A program made the position numbers and the translations under genes. A stretch of DNA of 64,000 nt from Hydractinia symbiolongicarpus (lineage: Eukaryota > Cnidaria > Hydrozoa > Anthoathecata > Hydractiniidae). Shown here one piece after another: positions 38,931 through 50,100 of the stretch. Below the pieces are notes generated by a model. It was not told the origin of the DNA and made no database searches. It saw only the letters and a program-made list of their open reading frames with translations. Where the stretch lies: the NCBI RefSeq assembly GCF_029227915.1, contig NC_079886.1, positions 27,134,501 through 27,198,500 of the forward strand, in the 5' to 3' direction. Every line of letters starts with the position of its first letter. Position 1 is the first letter of the stretch.

Positions 38931-41900
38931 GCGTTTTAGTGGTGAAAAATAATTTAAAGAATCGTTCAGGAAATGAGTTTACTCCCAGTTTACTTTCTTT
39001 GTATACATTCGACTATACGGGCCGAGTCTGGGATTTACGGGAAATCGCGGGTTTTCGTTTGCCAGAGATTAAACTCCTTTTATTCAGCGTCTCATCAAGA
39101 ATGAAATCATTTTTGAAAATTACAAGTCTCATGCGTTTTAGTGGTGAAGAAATAATTTAAAAAATCGTTCGGCAAATGAGTTTACTCCCTGGGTACTTTC
39201 TTTGTATACTTTTCACTGTACGGTCGAGTCCGTGATATACGGAAAATCGCGGGTTTTCGTTTGCCGGCGATTAAACTCCTTTTATTCAGCGTCTCATCAA
39301 AAATGAAATCATTTTTGAAAACTACAAGTCTCATGCGTTTTAGTGGTGAAAAAATATTTAAAAGAATCGTTCGGGAAGTGAGTTCACTCCCTGGGTACTT
39401 TCTTTGTATACTTTTGACTATACGGGCCGAGTCCGGGATTTACGGGAAATTGCAGGTTTTCATTTGCCGGCGATTGAACTCCTTTTATTCAGCGTCTCAT
39501 CAAAAATGAAATTGTTTTTGAAAACTACAAGTCTTATGCGTCTTAGTGGTAAAAAATTAATTTAAAAAATCGTTCGGAAAATGAGTTTACTCCCAGTTTA
39601 CTTTCTTTGTATACATTCGACTATACGGGTCAAGCCCGGGATTTACGGCAAATCGCGGGTTTTCGTTTGCCGGCGATTAAACTCCTTTTATTCAGCGTCT
39701 CAGTAAAAATGAAATCATTTTTGAAAACTACAAGTCTCATGCGTTTTAGTGGTGAAAAAATAATTTAAAAAATCGTTTGGGAAATGAGTTTACTCCCTGG
39801 GTACTTTCTTTTTATACTTTTCACTGTACGGGCCGAGTCCGTGATATACGGAAAATCGCGGGTTTTCGTTTGCCGGCGATTAAACTCCTTTTATTCAGCG
39901 TCTCATCAAAAATGAAATCATTTTTGAAAAATACAAGTCCCATGCGTTTTAGTGGTGAAAAAATAATTTAAAGAATCGTTCGGGAAATGAGTTTACTCCC
40001 TGGGTACTTTCTTTGTATACTTTTCACTGTACTGGCCGAGTCCGTGATATACGGAAAATCGCGAGTTTTCGTTTGCTGGTGATTAAACTTCTTTTATTCA
40101 GCGTCTCATCAAAAACGAAATCATTTTTGAAAACTACAAGTCTCATGCGTTTTAGTGGCGAAAAATAATTTAAAGAATCGTTCGGGAAATAAGTTTACTC
40201 CCTGCGTACTTTCTTTGTATACTTTTGACTATACGGGCCGAGTCTGAGATTTACGGCAAATCGCGGGTTTTGGTTTGCCGGCGATTAAACTCCTTTTATT
40301 CAGCGTCTCAACAAAAATGAAATCATTTTTGAAAACTACAAGTCTCATGCGTTTTAGTGGTGAAGAAATAATTTAAAAAATCGATCGGCAAATGAGTTTA
40401 CTCCCTGGGTATTTTCTTTGTATACATTCGACTATACGGCCAAGCCCGGGATTTACGGGAAATCGCGGGTTTTCGTTTGCCGGCGATTAAACTCCTTTTA
40501 TTCAGCGTCTCATCAAAAACGAAATCATTTTTGAAAACTACAAGTCCCATGCGTTTTAGTGGTGAAAAAGAATTTAAAGAATCGTTCGGTAAATGAGTTT
40601 ACTCACTGCGTACTTTCTCTGTATACTTTTGACTATACGGGCCGAGTCTGGGATTTACATGAAATCGCGGGTTTTCGTTTGCCGGAGATTAAACTCCTTT
40701 TATTCAGCGTCTCATCAAGAATGAAATCGTTTTTGAAAACTAGAAGTCTCAAGCGTTTTAGTGGTAAAAAATTAATTTAAAAAATCGTTCGGGAAATGAG
40801 TTTACTCCCAGTTTACTTTCTTTGTATACTTTTCACTGTACGGGCCGAGTCCGTGATATACGGAAAATCGCGGGTTTTCGTTTGCCGGCGATTAAACTCA
40901 TTTTATTCAGCGTCTCATCAAAAATGAAATCATTTTTGAAAACTACAAGTCTCATGCGTTTTATTGGTGAAAAAATAATTAAAAGAATCGTTCGGGAAGT
41001 GAGTTTACTCCCTGGGTACTTTCTTTGTATACTTTTGACTATACGGGCCGATTCCGGGATTTACGGGAAATCGCGGGTTTTCGTTTGCCGGCGATTAAAC
41101 TCCCTTTATTCAGCGTCTCAGCAAAAATGAAATCATTTTTGAAAACTACAAGTCTCATGCGTTTTAGTGATGAAGAAATAATTTAAAAAATCGTTTGGCA
41201 AATGAGTTTACTCCCTGGGTATTTTCTTTGTATACATTCGACTATACGGCCAAGCCCGGGATTTACGGGAAATCGCGGGTTTTCGTTTGCCGGCGATTAA
41301 ACTTCTTTTATTCAGCGTCTCATCAAAAATGAAATCATTTTTGAAAACTACAAGTCTCATGCGTTTTAGTGGTGAAAAAATAATTTAAAGAATCGTTTGG
41401 GAAATGAGTTTACTCCCTGGGTACTTTCTTTGTATACTTTTCACTGTACGGGCCGAGTCCGTGATATACGGAAAATCGCGGGTTTTCGTTTGCCGGCGAT
41501 TAAACTCCTTTTATTCAGCATCTCATCAAAAATGAAATCATTTTTGAAAACTACAAGTCTCATGCGTTTTAGTGGTGAAAAAATAATTAAAAGAATCGTT
41601 CGGGAAGTGAGTTTACTCCCTGGGTACTTTCTTTGTATACTTTTGACTATACGGACCGAGTCCGGGATTTACGGGAAATCGCGGGTTTTCGTTTGCCGGC
41701 GATTAAACTCCTTTTATTCAGCGTCTCAGCAAAAATGAAATCATTTTTGAAAACTACAAGTTTCATGCGTTTTAGTGGTGAAGAAATAATTTAAAAAATC
41801 GTTCGGCAAATGAGTTTACTCCCTAGGTATTTTCTATGTATACATTCGACTATACGGCCAAGCCCGGGATTTACGGGAAATCGCGGGTTTTCGTTTGCCG

Positions 41901-43215
41901 GCGTTTAAACTCATTTTATTCAGCGTCTCATCAAAAATGAAATCATTTTTAAAAACTACAAGTCACATGCGTTTTAGTGGTGAAGAAATAATTTAAAAAA
42001 TCGTTCGGCAAATGAGTCTACTCCCTGCGTACTTTCTTTGTATACTTTTGACTATACGGGCCGAGTCTGTGATTTACGGCAAATCGCGGGTTTTAGTTTG
42101 CCGGCGATTAAACTCCTTTTATTCAGCGTCTCAACAAAAATGAAATCATTTTTGAAAACTACAAGTCTCATGCGTTTTAGTGGTGAAGAAATAATTTAAA
42201 AAATCGTTCGGCAAATGAGTTTACTCCCTGGGTATTTTCTTTGTATACATTCGACTATACGGCCAAGCCCGGGATTTACGGGAAATCGCGGGTTTTCGTT
42301 TGCCGGCGATTAAACTCCTTTTATTCAGCGTCTCATCAAAAATGAAATAATTTTTAAAAACTACAAGTCTCATGCCTTTTAGTGGTGAAGAAATAATTTA
42401 AAAAATCGTTCGGCAAATGAGTTTACTCCCTGGGTATTTTCTATGTATACATTCGACTATACGGCCAAGCCCGGGATTTACGGGAAATTGCGGGTTTTCG
42501 TTTGCCGGCGATTAAACTCCTTTTATTCAGCGTCTCATCAAAAACGAAATCATTTTTGAAAACTACAAGTCTCATGCGTTTTAGTGGTGAAAAAGAATTT
42601 AAAGAATCGTTCGGGAAATGAGTTTACTCCCTGCGTACTTTCTTTGTATACTTTTGACTATACGGGCCGAGTCTGGGATTTACGGGAAATCGCGGGTTTT
42701 CGTTTGCCGGAGATTAAACTCCTTTTATTCAGCGTCTCATCAAGAATGAAATCGTTTTTGAAAACTACAAGTCTCATGCGTTTTAGTGGTAAAAAATTAA
42801 TTTAAAAAATCGTTCGGGAAATGAGTTTACTCCCAGTTCACTTTCTTTGTATACATTCGACTATACAGGCCGAGTCTGGAATTTACGGGAAATCGCGGGT
42901 TTTCGTTTGCCGGAGATTAAACTCCTTTTATTTAGCGTCTCATCAAGAATGAAATCATTTTTGAAAACTACAAGTCTCATGCGTTTTAGTGGTGAAGAAA
43001 TAATTTAAAAAATCGTTCGGCAAATGAGTTTACTCCCTGGGTATTTTCTTTGTATACATTCGACTATACGGCCAAGCCCAGGATTTACGGGAAATCGCGG
43101 GTTTTCGTTTGCCGGCGATTAAACTCCTTTTGTTCAACGTCTCATCAAAAACGAAATCATTTTTGAAAACTACAAGTCTCATGCGTTTTAGTGGTGAAAA
43201 AATAATTTAAAGAAT
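38931..43215. repeat. Mixed block with long spacings, first subfamily V features
   Basis: Subfamily IV monomers near 39,777 and 41,397 are 1,620 bp apart. GAAAAAGAATTT copies near 40,565 and 42,590 are 2,025 bp apart. CTCAACAAAAATG near 40,307 and 42,131 are about 1,823 bp apart. The ATAATTAAAAGAATCG variant and GGGAAGTGAG monomers first appear here (about 40.98 kb). No single unit explains the block, which looks like older, partly scrambled higher-order structure. Confidence 0.65.
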
Positions 43216-43270
43216 CGTTTGGGAAATGAGTTTACTCCCTGGGTACTTTCTTTGTATACTTTTGACTATA

Positions 43271-43304
43271 CGGGCCGAGTCCGGGATTTACGGGAAATCG
43301 CGGG
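43271..43304. repeat. Representative phased CGGG cluster
   Basis: Four CGGG motifs begin at 43271, 43282, 43291 and 43301, at steps of 11, 9 and 10 bp, or about one helical turn each. The interspersed segments are CCGAGTC, ATTTA and AAATCG. This GC-rich core sits in an otherwise AT-rich monomer, and most subfamilies keep three or four of the motifs. All four would face one side of the helix. Confidence 0.75.
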
Positions 43305-43829
43305 TTTTCGTTTGCCGGCGATTAAACTCCTTTTATTCAGCGTCTCAGCAAAAATGAAGTCATTTTTGAAAACTACAAGTCTCATGCGTTTTAGTGGTGA
43401 AGAAATAATTTAAAAAATCGTTCGGCAAATGAGTTTACTCCCTGGGTATTTTCTTTGTATACATTCGACTATACGGCCAAGCCCGGGATTTACGGGAAAT
43501 CGCGGGTTTTCGTTTGCCGGCGATTAAACTCCTTTTATTCAGCGTCTCATCAAAAATGAAATCATTTTTGAAAACTACAAGTCTCATGCGTTTTAGTGGT
43601 GAAGAAATAATTTAAAAAATCGTTCGGCAAATGAGTTTACTCCCTGGGTATTTTCTTTGTATACATTCGACTATACGGCCAAGCCCGAAATTTACGGGAA
43701 ATCGCGGGTTTTCGTTTGCCGGCGATTAAACTCCTTTTATTCAGCGTCTCATCAAAAACGAAATCATTTTTGAAAACTACAAGTCTCATGCGTTTTAGTG
43801 GTGAAAAAATAATTTAAAGAATCGTTTGG

Positions 43830-44032
43830 GAAATGAGTTTACTCCCTGGGTACTTTCTTTGTATACTTTTCACTGTACGGGCCGAGTCCGTGATATACGG
43901 AAAATCGCGGGTTTTCGTTTGCCGGCGATTAAACTCCTTTTGTTCAACGTCTCATCAAAAACGAAATCATTTTTGAAAACTACAAGTGTCATGCGTTTTA
44001 GTGGAGAAAAAATAATTTAAAGAATCGTTTGG
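43830..44032 (+). repeat. Representative monomer, subfamily IV (TTTTCACTGTACGG / GATATACGG)
   Basis: A 203-bp reference copy of the most distinctive subfamily. Its changes cluster in the 5' half: CGTTTGGG before the start, CTTTTCACTGTACGGG instead of TTTTGACTATACGGG, and GAGTCCGTGATATACGG followed by AAAATCG. It begins as early as about 2.7 kb and recurs as single or paired copies in the higher-order units, with pairs at 43.8-46.1 kb. A further variant with CACTCAACGGG occurs near 21147, 22766, 26896 and 28892. Confidence 0.82.
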
Positions 44033-47000
44033 GAAATGAGTTTACTCCCTGGGTACTTTCTTTGTATACTTTTCACTGTACGGGCCGAGTCCGTGATATA
44101 CGGAAAATCGCGGGTTTTCGTTTGCCGGCGATTAAACTCCTTTTATTCAGCGTCTCATCAAAAATGAAATCATTTTTGAAAACTACAAGTCTCATGCGTT
44201 TTAGTGGTGAAAAAATAATTAAAAGAATCGTTCGGGAAGTGAGTTTACTACCTGGGTACTTTCTTTGTATACTCTTGACTATACGGGCCGAATCTGGGAT
44301 TTACGGGAAATTGCAGGTTTTCGTTTGCCAGCGATTGAACTCCTTTTATTCAGCGTCTCATCAAGAATGAAATCGTTTTTGAAAATTAGAAGTCTCATGC
44401 GTTTTAGTGATAAAAAATTAATTCAAAAAATCGTTCGGGAAATGAGTTTACTCCCAGTTTACTTTCTTTGTATACATTGGACTATACGGGCCGAGTCTGG
44501 GATTTACGGGAAATCGCGGGTTTTCGTTTGCCGGAGATTAAACTCCTTTTATTCAGCGTCTCATCAAGAATGAAATCATTTTTGAAAACTACAAGTCTCA
44601 TGCGTTTTAGTGGTGAAGAAATAATTTAAAAAATCGTTCGGCAAATGAGCTTACTCCCTGGGTATTTTCTTTGTATACATTCGACTATACGGCCAAACCC
44701 AGGATTTACGGGAAATCGCGGGTTTTCGTTTGCCGGCGATTAAACTCCTTTTGTTCAACGTCTCATGAAAAACGAAATCATTTTTGAAAACTACAAGTCT
44801 CATGCGTTTTAGTGGTGAAAAAATAATTTAAAGAATCGTTTGGGAAATGAGTTTACTCCCTGGGTACTTTCTTTGTATACTTTTCACTGTACGGGCCGAG
44901 TCCGTGATATACGGAAAATCGCGGGTTTTCGTTTGCCGGCGATTAAACTCCTTTTGTTCAACGTCTCATCAAAAACAAAATCATTTTTGAAAACTACAAA
45001 TCTCATGCGTTTTAGTGGCGAAAAAATAATTTAAAGAATCGTTTGGGAAATGAGTTTACTCCCTGGGTACTTTCTTTGTATACTTTTCACTGTACGGGCC
45101 GAATCCGTGATATACGGAAAATCGCGGGTTTTCGTTTGCCGGCGATTAAACTCCTTTTATTCAGCGTCTCATCAAAAATGAAATCATTTTTGAAAACTAC
45201 AAGTCTCATGCGTTTTAGTGGTGGAAAAATAATTAAAAGAATCGTTCGGGAAGTGAGTTTACTCCCTGGGTACTTTCTTTGTATACTCTTGACTATACGG
45301 GCCGAATCCGGGATTTACGGGAAATTGCAGGTTTTCGTTTGCCGGCGATTGAACTCCTTTTATTCAGCGTCTCATCAAGAATGAAATCGTTTTTGAAAAT
45401 TAGAAGTCTCATGCGTTTTAGTGGTAAAAAATTAATTCAAAAAATCGTTCGGGAAATGAGTTTACTCCCAGTTTACTTTCTTTGTATACATTGGACTATA
45501 CGGGCCGAGTCGGGGATTTACGGGAAATCGCGGGTTTTCGTTTGCCGGAGATTAAACTCCTTTTATTCAGCGTCTCATCAACAATGAAATCATTTTTGAA
45601 AACTACAAGTCTCATGCGTTTTAGTGGTGAAGAAATAGATTAAAAAATCGTTCGGCAAATGAGTTTACTCCCTGGGTATTTTCTTTGTATACATTCGACT
45701 ATACGGCCAAGCCCAGGATTTACGGGAAATCGCGGGTTTTCGTTTGCCGGCGATTAAACTCCTTTTGTTCAACGTCTCATGAAAAACGAAATCATTTTTG
45801 AAAACTACAAGTCTCATGCGTTTTAGTGGTGAAAAAATAATTTAAAGAATCGTTTGGGAAATGAGTTTACTCCCTGGGTACTTTCTTTGTATACTTTTCA
45901 ATGTACGGGCCGAGTCCGTGATATACGGAAAATCGCGGGTTTTCGTTTGCCGGCGATTAAACTCCTTTTGTTCAACGTCTCATCAAAAACGAAATCATTT
46001 TTGAAAACTACAAGTCTCATGCGTTTTAGTGGCGAAAAAATAATTTAAAGAATCGTTTGGGAAATGAGTTTACTCCCTGGGTACTTTCTTTGTATACTTT
46101 TCACTGTACGGGCCGAGTCCGTGATATACGGAAATTGCGGGTTTTCGTTTGCCGGCGATTAAACTCCTTTTATTCAGCGTCTCATCAAAAATGAAATCAT
46201 TTTTGAAAACTACAAGTCTCATGCGTTTTAGTGTTGAAAAAATAATTAAAAGAATCGTTCGGGAAGTGAGTTTACTCCCTGGATACTTTCTTTGTATACT
46301 CTTGACTATACGGGCCGAATCCGGGATTTACGGGAAATTGCAGGTTTTCGTTTGCCGGCGATTGAACTCCTTTTATTCAGCGTCTCATCAAAAATGAAAT
46401 TGTTTTTGAAAAGTACAAGTCTTATGCGTTTTAGTGGTTAAAAATTAATTTAAAAAATCGTTCGGGAAATGAGTTTACTCCCAGTTTACTTTCTTTGTAT
46501 ACATTTGACTATACGGGTCAAGTCCGGAATTTACGGGAAATCGCGGGTTTTCGTTTGCCGGCGATTAAACTCCTTTTATTCAGCGTCTCATCAAAAACAA
46601 AATCATTTTTGAAAACTACAAGTCTCATGCGTTTTAGTGGTGAAAAAATAATTTAAAAAATCGTTTGGGAAATGAGTTTACTCCCTGGGTACTTTCTTTG
46701 TATACTTTTCACTGTACGGGCCGAGTCCGTGATATACGGAAATTGCGGGTTTTCGTTTGCCGGCGATTAAACTCCTTTTATTCAGCGTCTCATCAAAAAT
46801 GAAATCATTTTTGAAAACTACAAGTCTCATGCGTTTTAGTGTTGAAAAAATAATTAAAAGAATCGTTCGGGAAGTGAGTTTACTCCCTGGGTACTTTCTT
46901 TGTATACTCTTGACTATACGGGCCGAATCCGGGATTTACGGGAAATTGCAGGTTTTCGTTTGCCGGCGATTGAACTCCTTTTATTCAGCGTCTCATCAAA

Positions 47001-49101
47001 AATGAAATTGTTTTTGAAAAGTACAAGTCTTATGCGTTTTAGTGGTTAAAAATTAATTTAAAAAATCGTTCGGGAAATGAGTTTACTCCCAGTTTACTTT
47101 CTTTGTATACATTTGACTATACGGGTCAAGTCCGGAATTTACGGGAAATCGCGGGTTTTCGTTTGCCGGCGATTAAACTCCTTTTATTCAGCGTCTCATC
47201 AAAAACAAAATCATTTTTGAAAACTACAAGTCTCATGCGTTTTAGTGGTGAAAAAATAATTTAAAAAATCGTTCGGAAAATGAGTTTACTCCCAGTTTAC
47301 TTTCTTTGTATACATTCGACTATACGGGTCAAGCCCTGGATTTACGGCAAATCGCGGGTTTTCGTTTGCCGGCGATTAAACTCCTTTTATTCAGCGTCTC
47401 AGTAAAAATGAAATCATTTTTGAAAACTACAAGTCTCATGCGTTTTAGTGGTGAAAAAATAATTTAAAGAATCGTTTGGGAAATGAGTTTACTCCCTGGG
47501 CACTTTCTTTTTATACTTTTCACTGTACGGGCCGAGTCCGTGATATACGGAAAATCGCGGGTTTTCGTTTGCCGGCGATTAAACTTCTTTTATTCAGCGT
47601 CTCATCAAAAATGAAATCATTTTTGAAAACTACAAGTCTCATGCGTTTTAGTGGTGAAAAAATAATTAAAAGAATCGTTCGGGAAATGAGTTTACTCCCA
47701 GTTTACTTTCTTTGTATACATTTGACTATACGGGTCAAGTCCGGAATTTACGGGAAATCGCGGGTTTTCGTTTGCCGGCGATTAAACTCCTTTTATTCAG
47801 CGTCTCATCAAAAACAAAATCATTTTTGAAAACTACAAGTCTCATGCGTTTTAGTGGTGAAAAAATAATTTAAAAAATCGTTCGGAAAATGAGTTTACTC
47901 CCAGTTTACTTTCTTTGTATACATTCGACTATACGGGTCAAGCCCGGGATTTACGGCAAATCGCGGGTTTTTGTTTGCCGGCGATTAAACTCCTTTTATT
48001 CAGCGTCTCAGTAAAAATGAAATCATTTTTGAAAACTACAAGTCTCATGCGTTTTAGTGGTGAAAAAAAAATTTAAAGAATCGTTTGGGAAATGAGTTTA
48101 CTCCCTGGGCACTTTCTTTTTATACTTTTCACTGTACGGGCCGAGTCCGTGATATACGGAAAATCGCGGGTTTTCGTTTGCCGGCGATTAAACTTCTTTT
48201 ATTCAGCGTCTCATCAAAAATGAAATCATTTTTGCAAACTACAAGTCTCATGCGTTTTAGTGGTGAAAAAATAATTAAAAGAATCGTTCGGGAAATGAGT
48301 TTACTCCCTGGGTACTTTCTTTGTATACTTTTGACTATACGGGCCGAGTCCGGGATTTACGGGAAATTGCAGGTTTTCGTTTGCCGGCGATTGAACTCCT
48401 TTTATTTAGAATCTCATCAAAAATGAAATTGTTATTGAAAACTACAAGTCTTATGCGTTTTAGTGGTTAAAATTAATTTAAAAAATCGTTCGGGAAATGA
48501 GTTTACTCCCAGTTTACTTTCTTTGTATACATTTGACTATACGGGTCAAGCCCGGGATTTACGGGAAATCGCGGGTTTTCGTTTGCCGGCGATTAAACTC
48601 CTTTTATTCAGCGTCTCATCAAAAACAAAATCATTTTTGAAAACTACAAGTCTCATGCGTTTTAGTGGTGAAAAAATAATTAAAAGAATCGTTCGGGAAG
48701 TGAGTTTACTCCCTGGGTACTTTCTTTGTATACTTTTGACTATACGGGCCGAGTCCGGGATTTACGGGAAATCGCGGGTTTTCGTTTGCCGGCGATTAAA
48801 CTCCTTTTATTCAGCGTCTCAGCAAAAATGAAATCATTTTTGAAAACTACAAGTCTCATGCGTTTTGGTGGTGAAGAAATAATTTAAAAAATCGTTCGGC
48901 AAATGAGTTTACTCCCTGGGTATTTTCTTTGTATACATTCGACTATACGGCCAAGCTCGGGATTTACGGGAAATCGCGGGATTTCGTTTGCCGGCGATTA
49001 AACTCCTTTTATTCAGCGTCTCATCAAAAATGAAATCATTTTTGAAAACTACAAGTCTCATGCGTTTTAGTGGTGAAAAAATAATTAAAAGAATCGTTCG
49101 G

Positions 49102-49303
49102 GAAGTGAGTTTACTCCCTGGGTACTTTCTTTGTATACTTTTGACTATACGGGCCGAGTCCGGGATTTACGGGAAATTGCAGGTTTTCGTTTGCCGGCGA
49201 TTGAACTCCTTTTATTCAGAGTCTCATCAAAAATGAAATTGTTATTGAAAACTACAAGTCTTATGCGTTTTAGTGGTTAAAATTAATTTAAAAAATCGTT
49301 CGG
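49102..49303 (+). repeat. Representative monomer, subfamily V (GAAGTGAG / TTGCAGG / GATTGAACTCC)
   Basis: A 202-bp reference copy. It starts GAAGTGAG and has GAGTCCGGG, AAATTGCAGG (both CpGs of TCGCGG lost), GATTGAACTCC, AAATGAAATTG and AGTGGTTAAAATTAATTT. The monomer before it ends ATAATTAAAAGAATCG, where one T-to-A change removes the stop that other monomers carry in that frame. The typical form is confined to the right part of the window, from about 40.98 kb onward, which makes it a regional marker. Confidence 0.82.
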
Positions 49304-49630
49304 GAAATGAGTTTACTCCCAGTTTACTTTCTTTGTATACATTTGACTATACGGGTCAAGCCCGGGATTTACGGGAAATCGCGGGTTTTCGTTTGCCGGC
49401 GATTAAACTCCTTTTATTCAGCGTCTCAGCAAAAATGAAATCATTTTTGAAAACTACAAGTCTCATGCGTTTTAGTGGTGAAGAAATAATTTAAAAAATC
49501 GTTCGGCAAATGAGTTTACTCCCTGGGTATTTTCTTTGTATACATTCGACTATACGGCCAAGCCCGGGATTTACGGGAAATCGCGGGATTTCGTTTGCCG
49601 GCGATTAAACTCCTTTTATTCAGCGTCTCA

Positions 49631-49652
49631 TCAAAAATGAAATCATTTTTGA
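49631..49652. repeat. Representative intramonomer dyad: 10-bp arms, 2-bp centre
   Basis: TCAAAAATGA (49631-49640) and TCATTTTTGA (49643-49652) are perfect reverse complements around AA. The same dyad is at the same place in nearly every monomer; many copies are perfect and the others carry one or two mismatches. Such short-loop inverted repeats can form hairpins in single strands and are common in satellites. A role in chromatin or protein binding here is inference only. Confidence 0.88.
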
Positions 49653-50100
49653 AAACTACAAGTCTCATGCGTTTTAGTGGTGCAGAAATAATTTAAAAAA
49701 TCGTTCGGCAAATGAGTTTACTCCCTTGGTATTTTCTTTGTATACATTCAACTATACGGCCAAGCCCGGGATTTACGGGAAATCGCGGGTTTTCATTTGC
49801 CGGCGATTAAACTCCTTTTATTCAGCGTCTCATCAAAAACGAAATCATTTTTGAAAACTACAAGTCTCATGCGTTTTAGTGGTGAAAAATAATTTAAAGA
49901 ATCGTTCGGGAAATGAGTTTACTCCCTGCGTACTTTCTTTGTATACTTTTGACTATACGGGCCGAGTCTGGGATTTACGGGAAATCGCGGGTTTTCGTTT
50001 GCCGGAGATTAAACTCCTTTTATTCAGCGTCTCATCAAGAATGAAATCGTTTTTGAAAACTACAAGTCTCATGCGTTTTAGTGGTGAAAAAATAATTTAA

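Larger units (their letters stand above)
43216..45844. repeat. 5-monomer higher-order repeat, 1,014 bp
   Basis: Paired subfamily IV monomers begin near 43,830/44,033 and 44,843/45,047, with a third pair starting at 45,857, each 1,014 bp on. Each unit also has TTTTGTTCAACGTC, CTCATGAAAAACG, CTCTTGACTATAC and TTAATTCAAAAAATCG. The block runs into the large duplication at about 45,845. The same 5-monomer unit reappears after that duplication at 53.74 kb. Confidence 0.85.
45845..50100. repeat. Large duplication, copy A (~21 monomers, 4,256 bp)
   Basis: Matching landmarks in copy B lie 4,256 bp downstream at the left end and 3,647-3,648 bp downstream over the rest. The difference is one extra 608-bp trimer in copy A (near 46,149 and 46,757). 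A second trimer duplication of 609 bp (near 47,476 and 48,085) is present in both copies. Shared rare variants include CTTTTTATACTTTTCAC, CTCAGTAAAAATG, GGGATTTCGTTTGCC, GGTGCAGAAATAATTT and TATACATTCAACTATAC. Confidence 0.85.
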
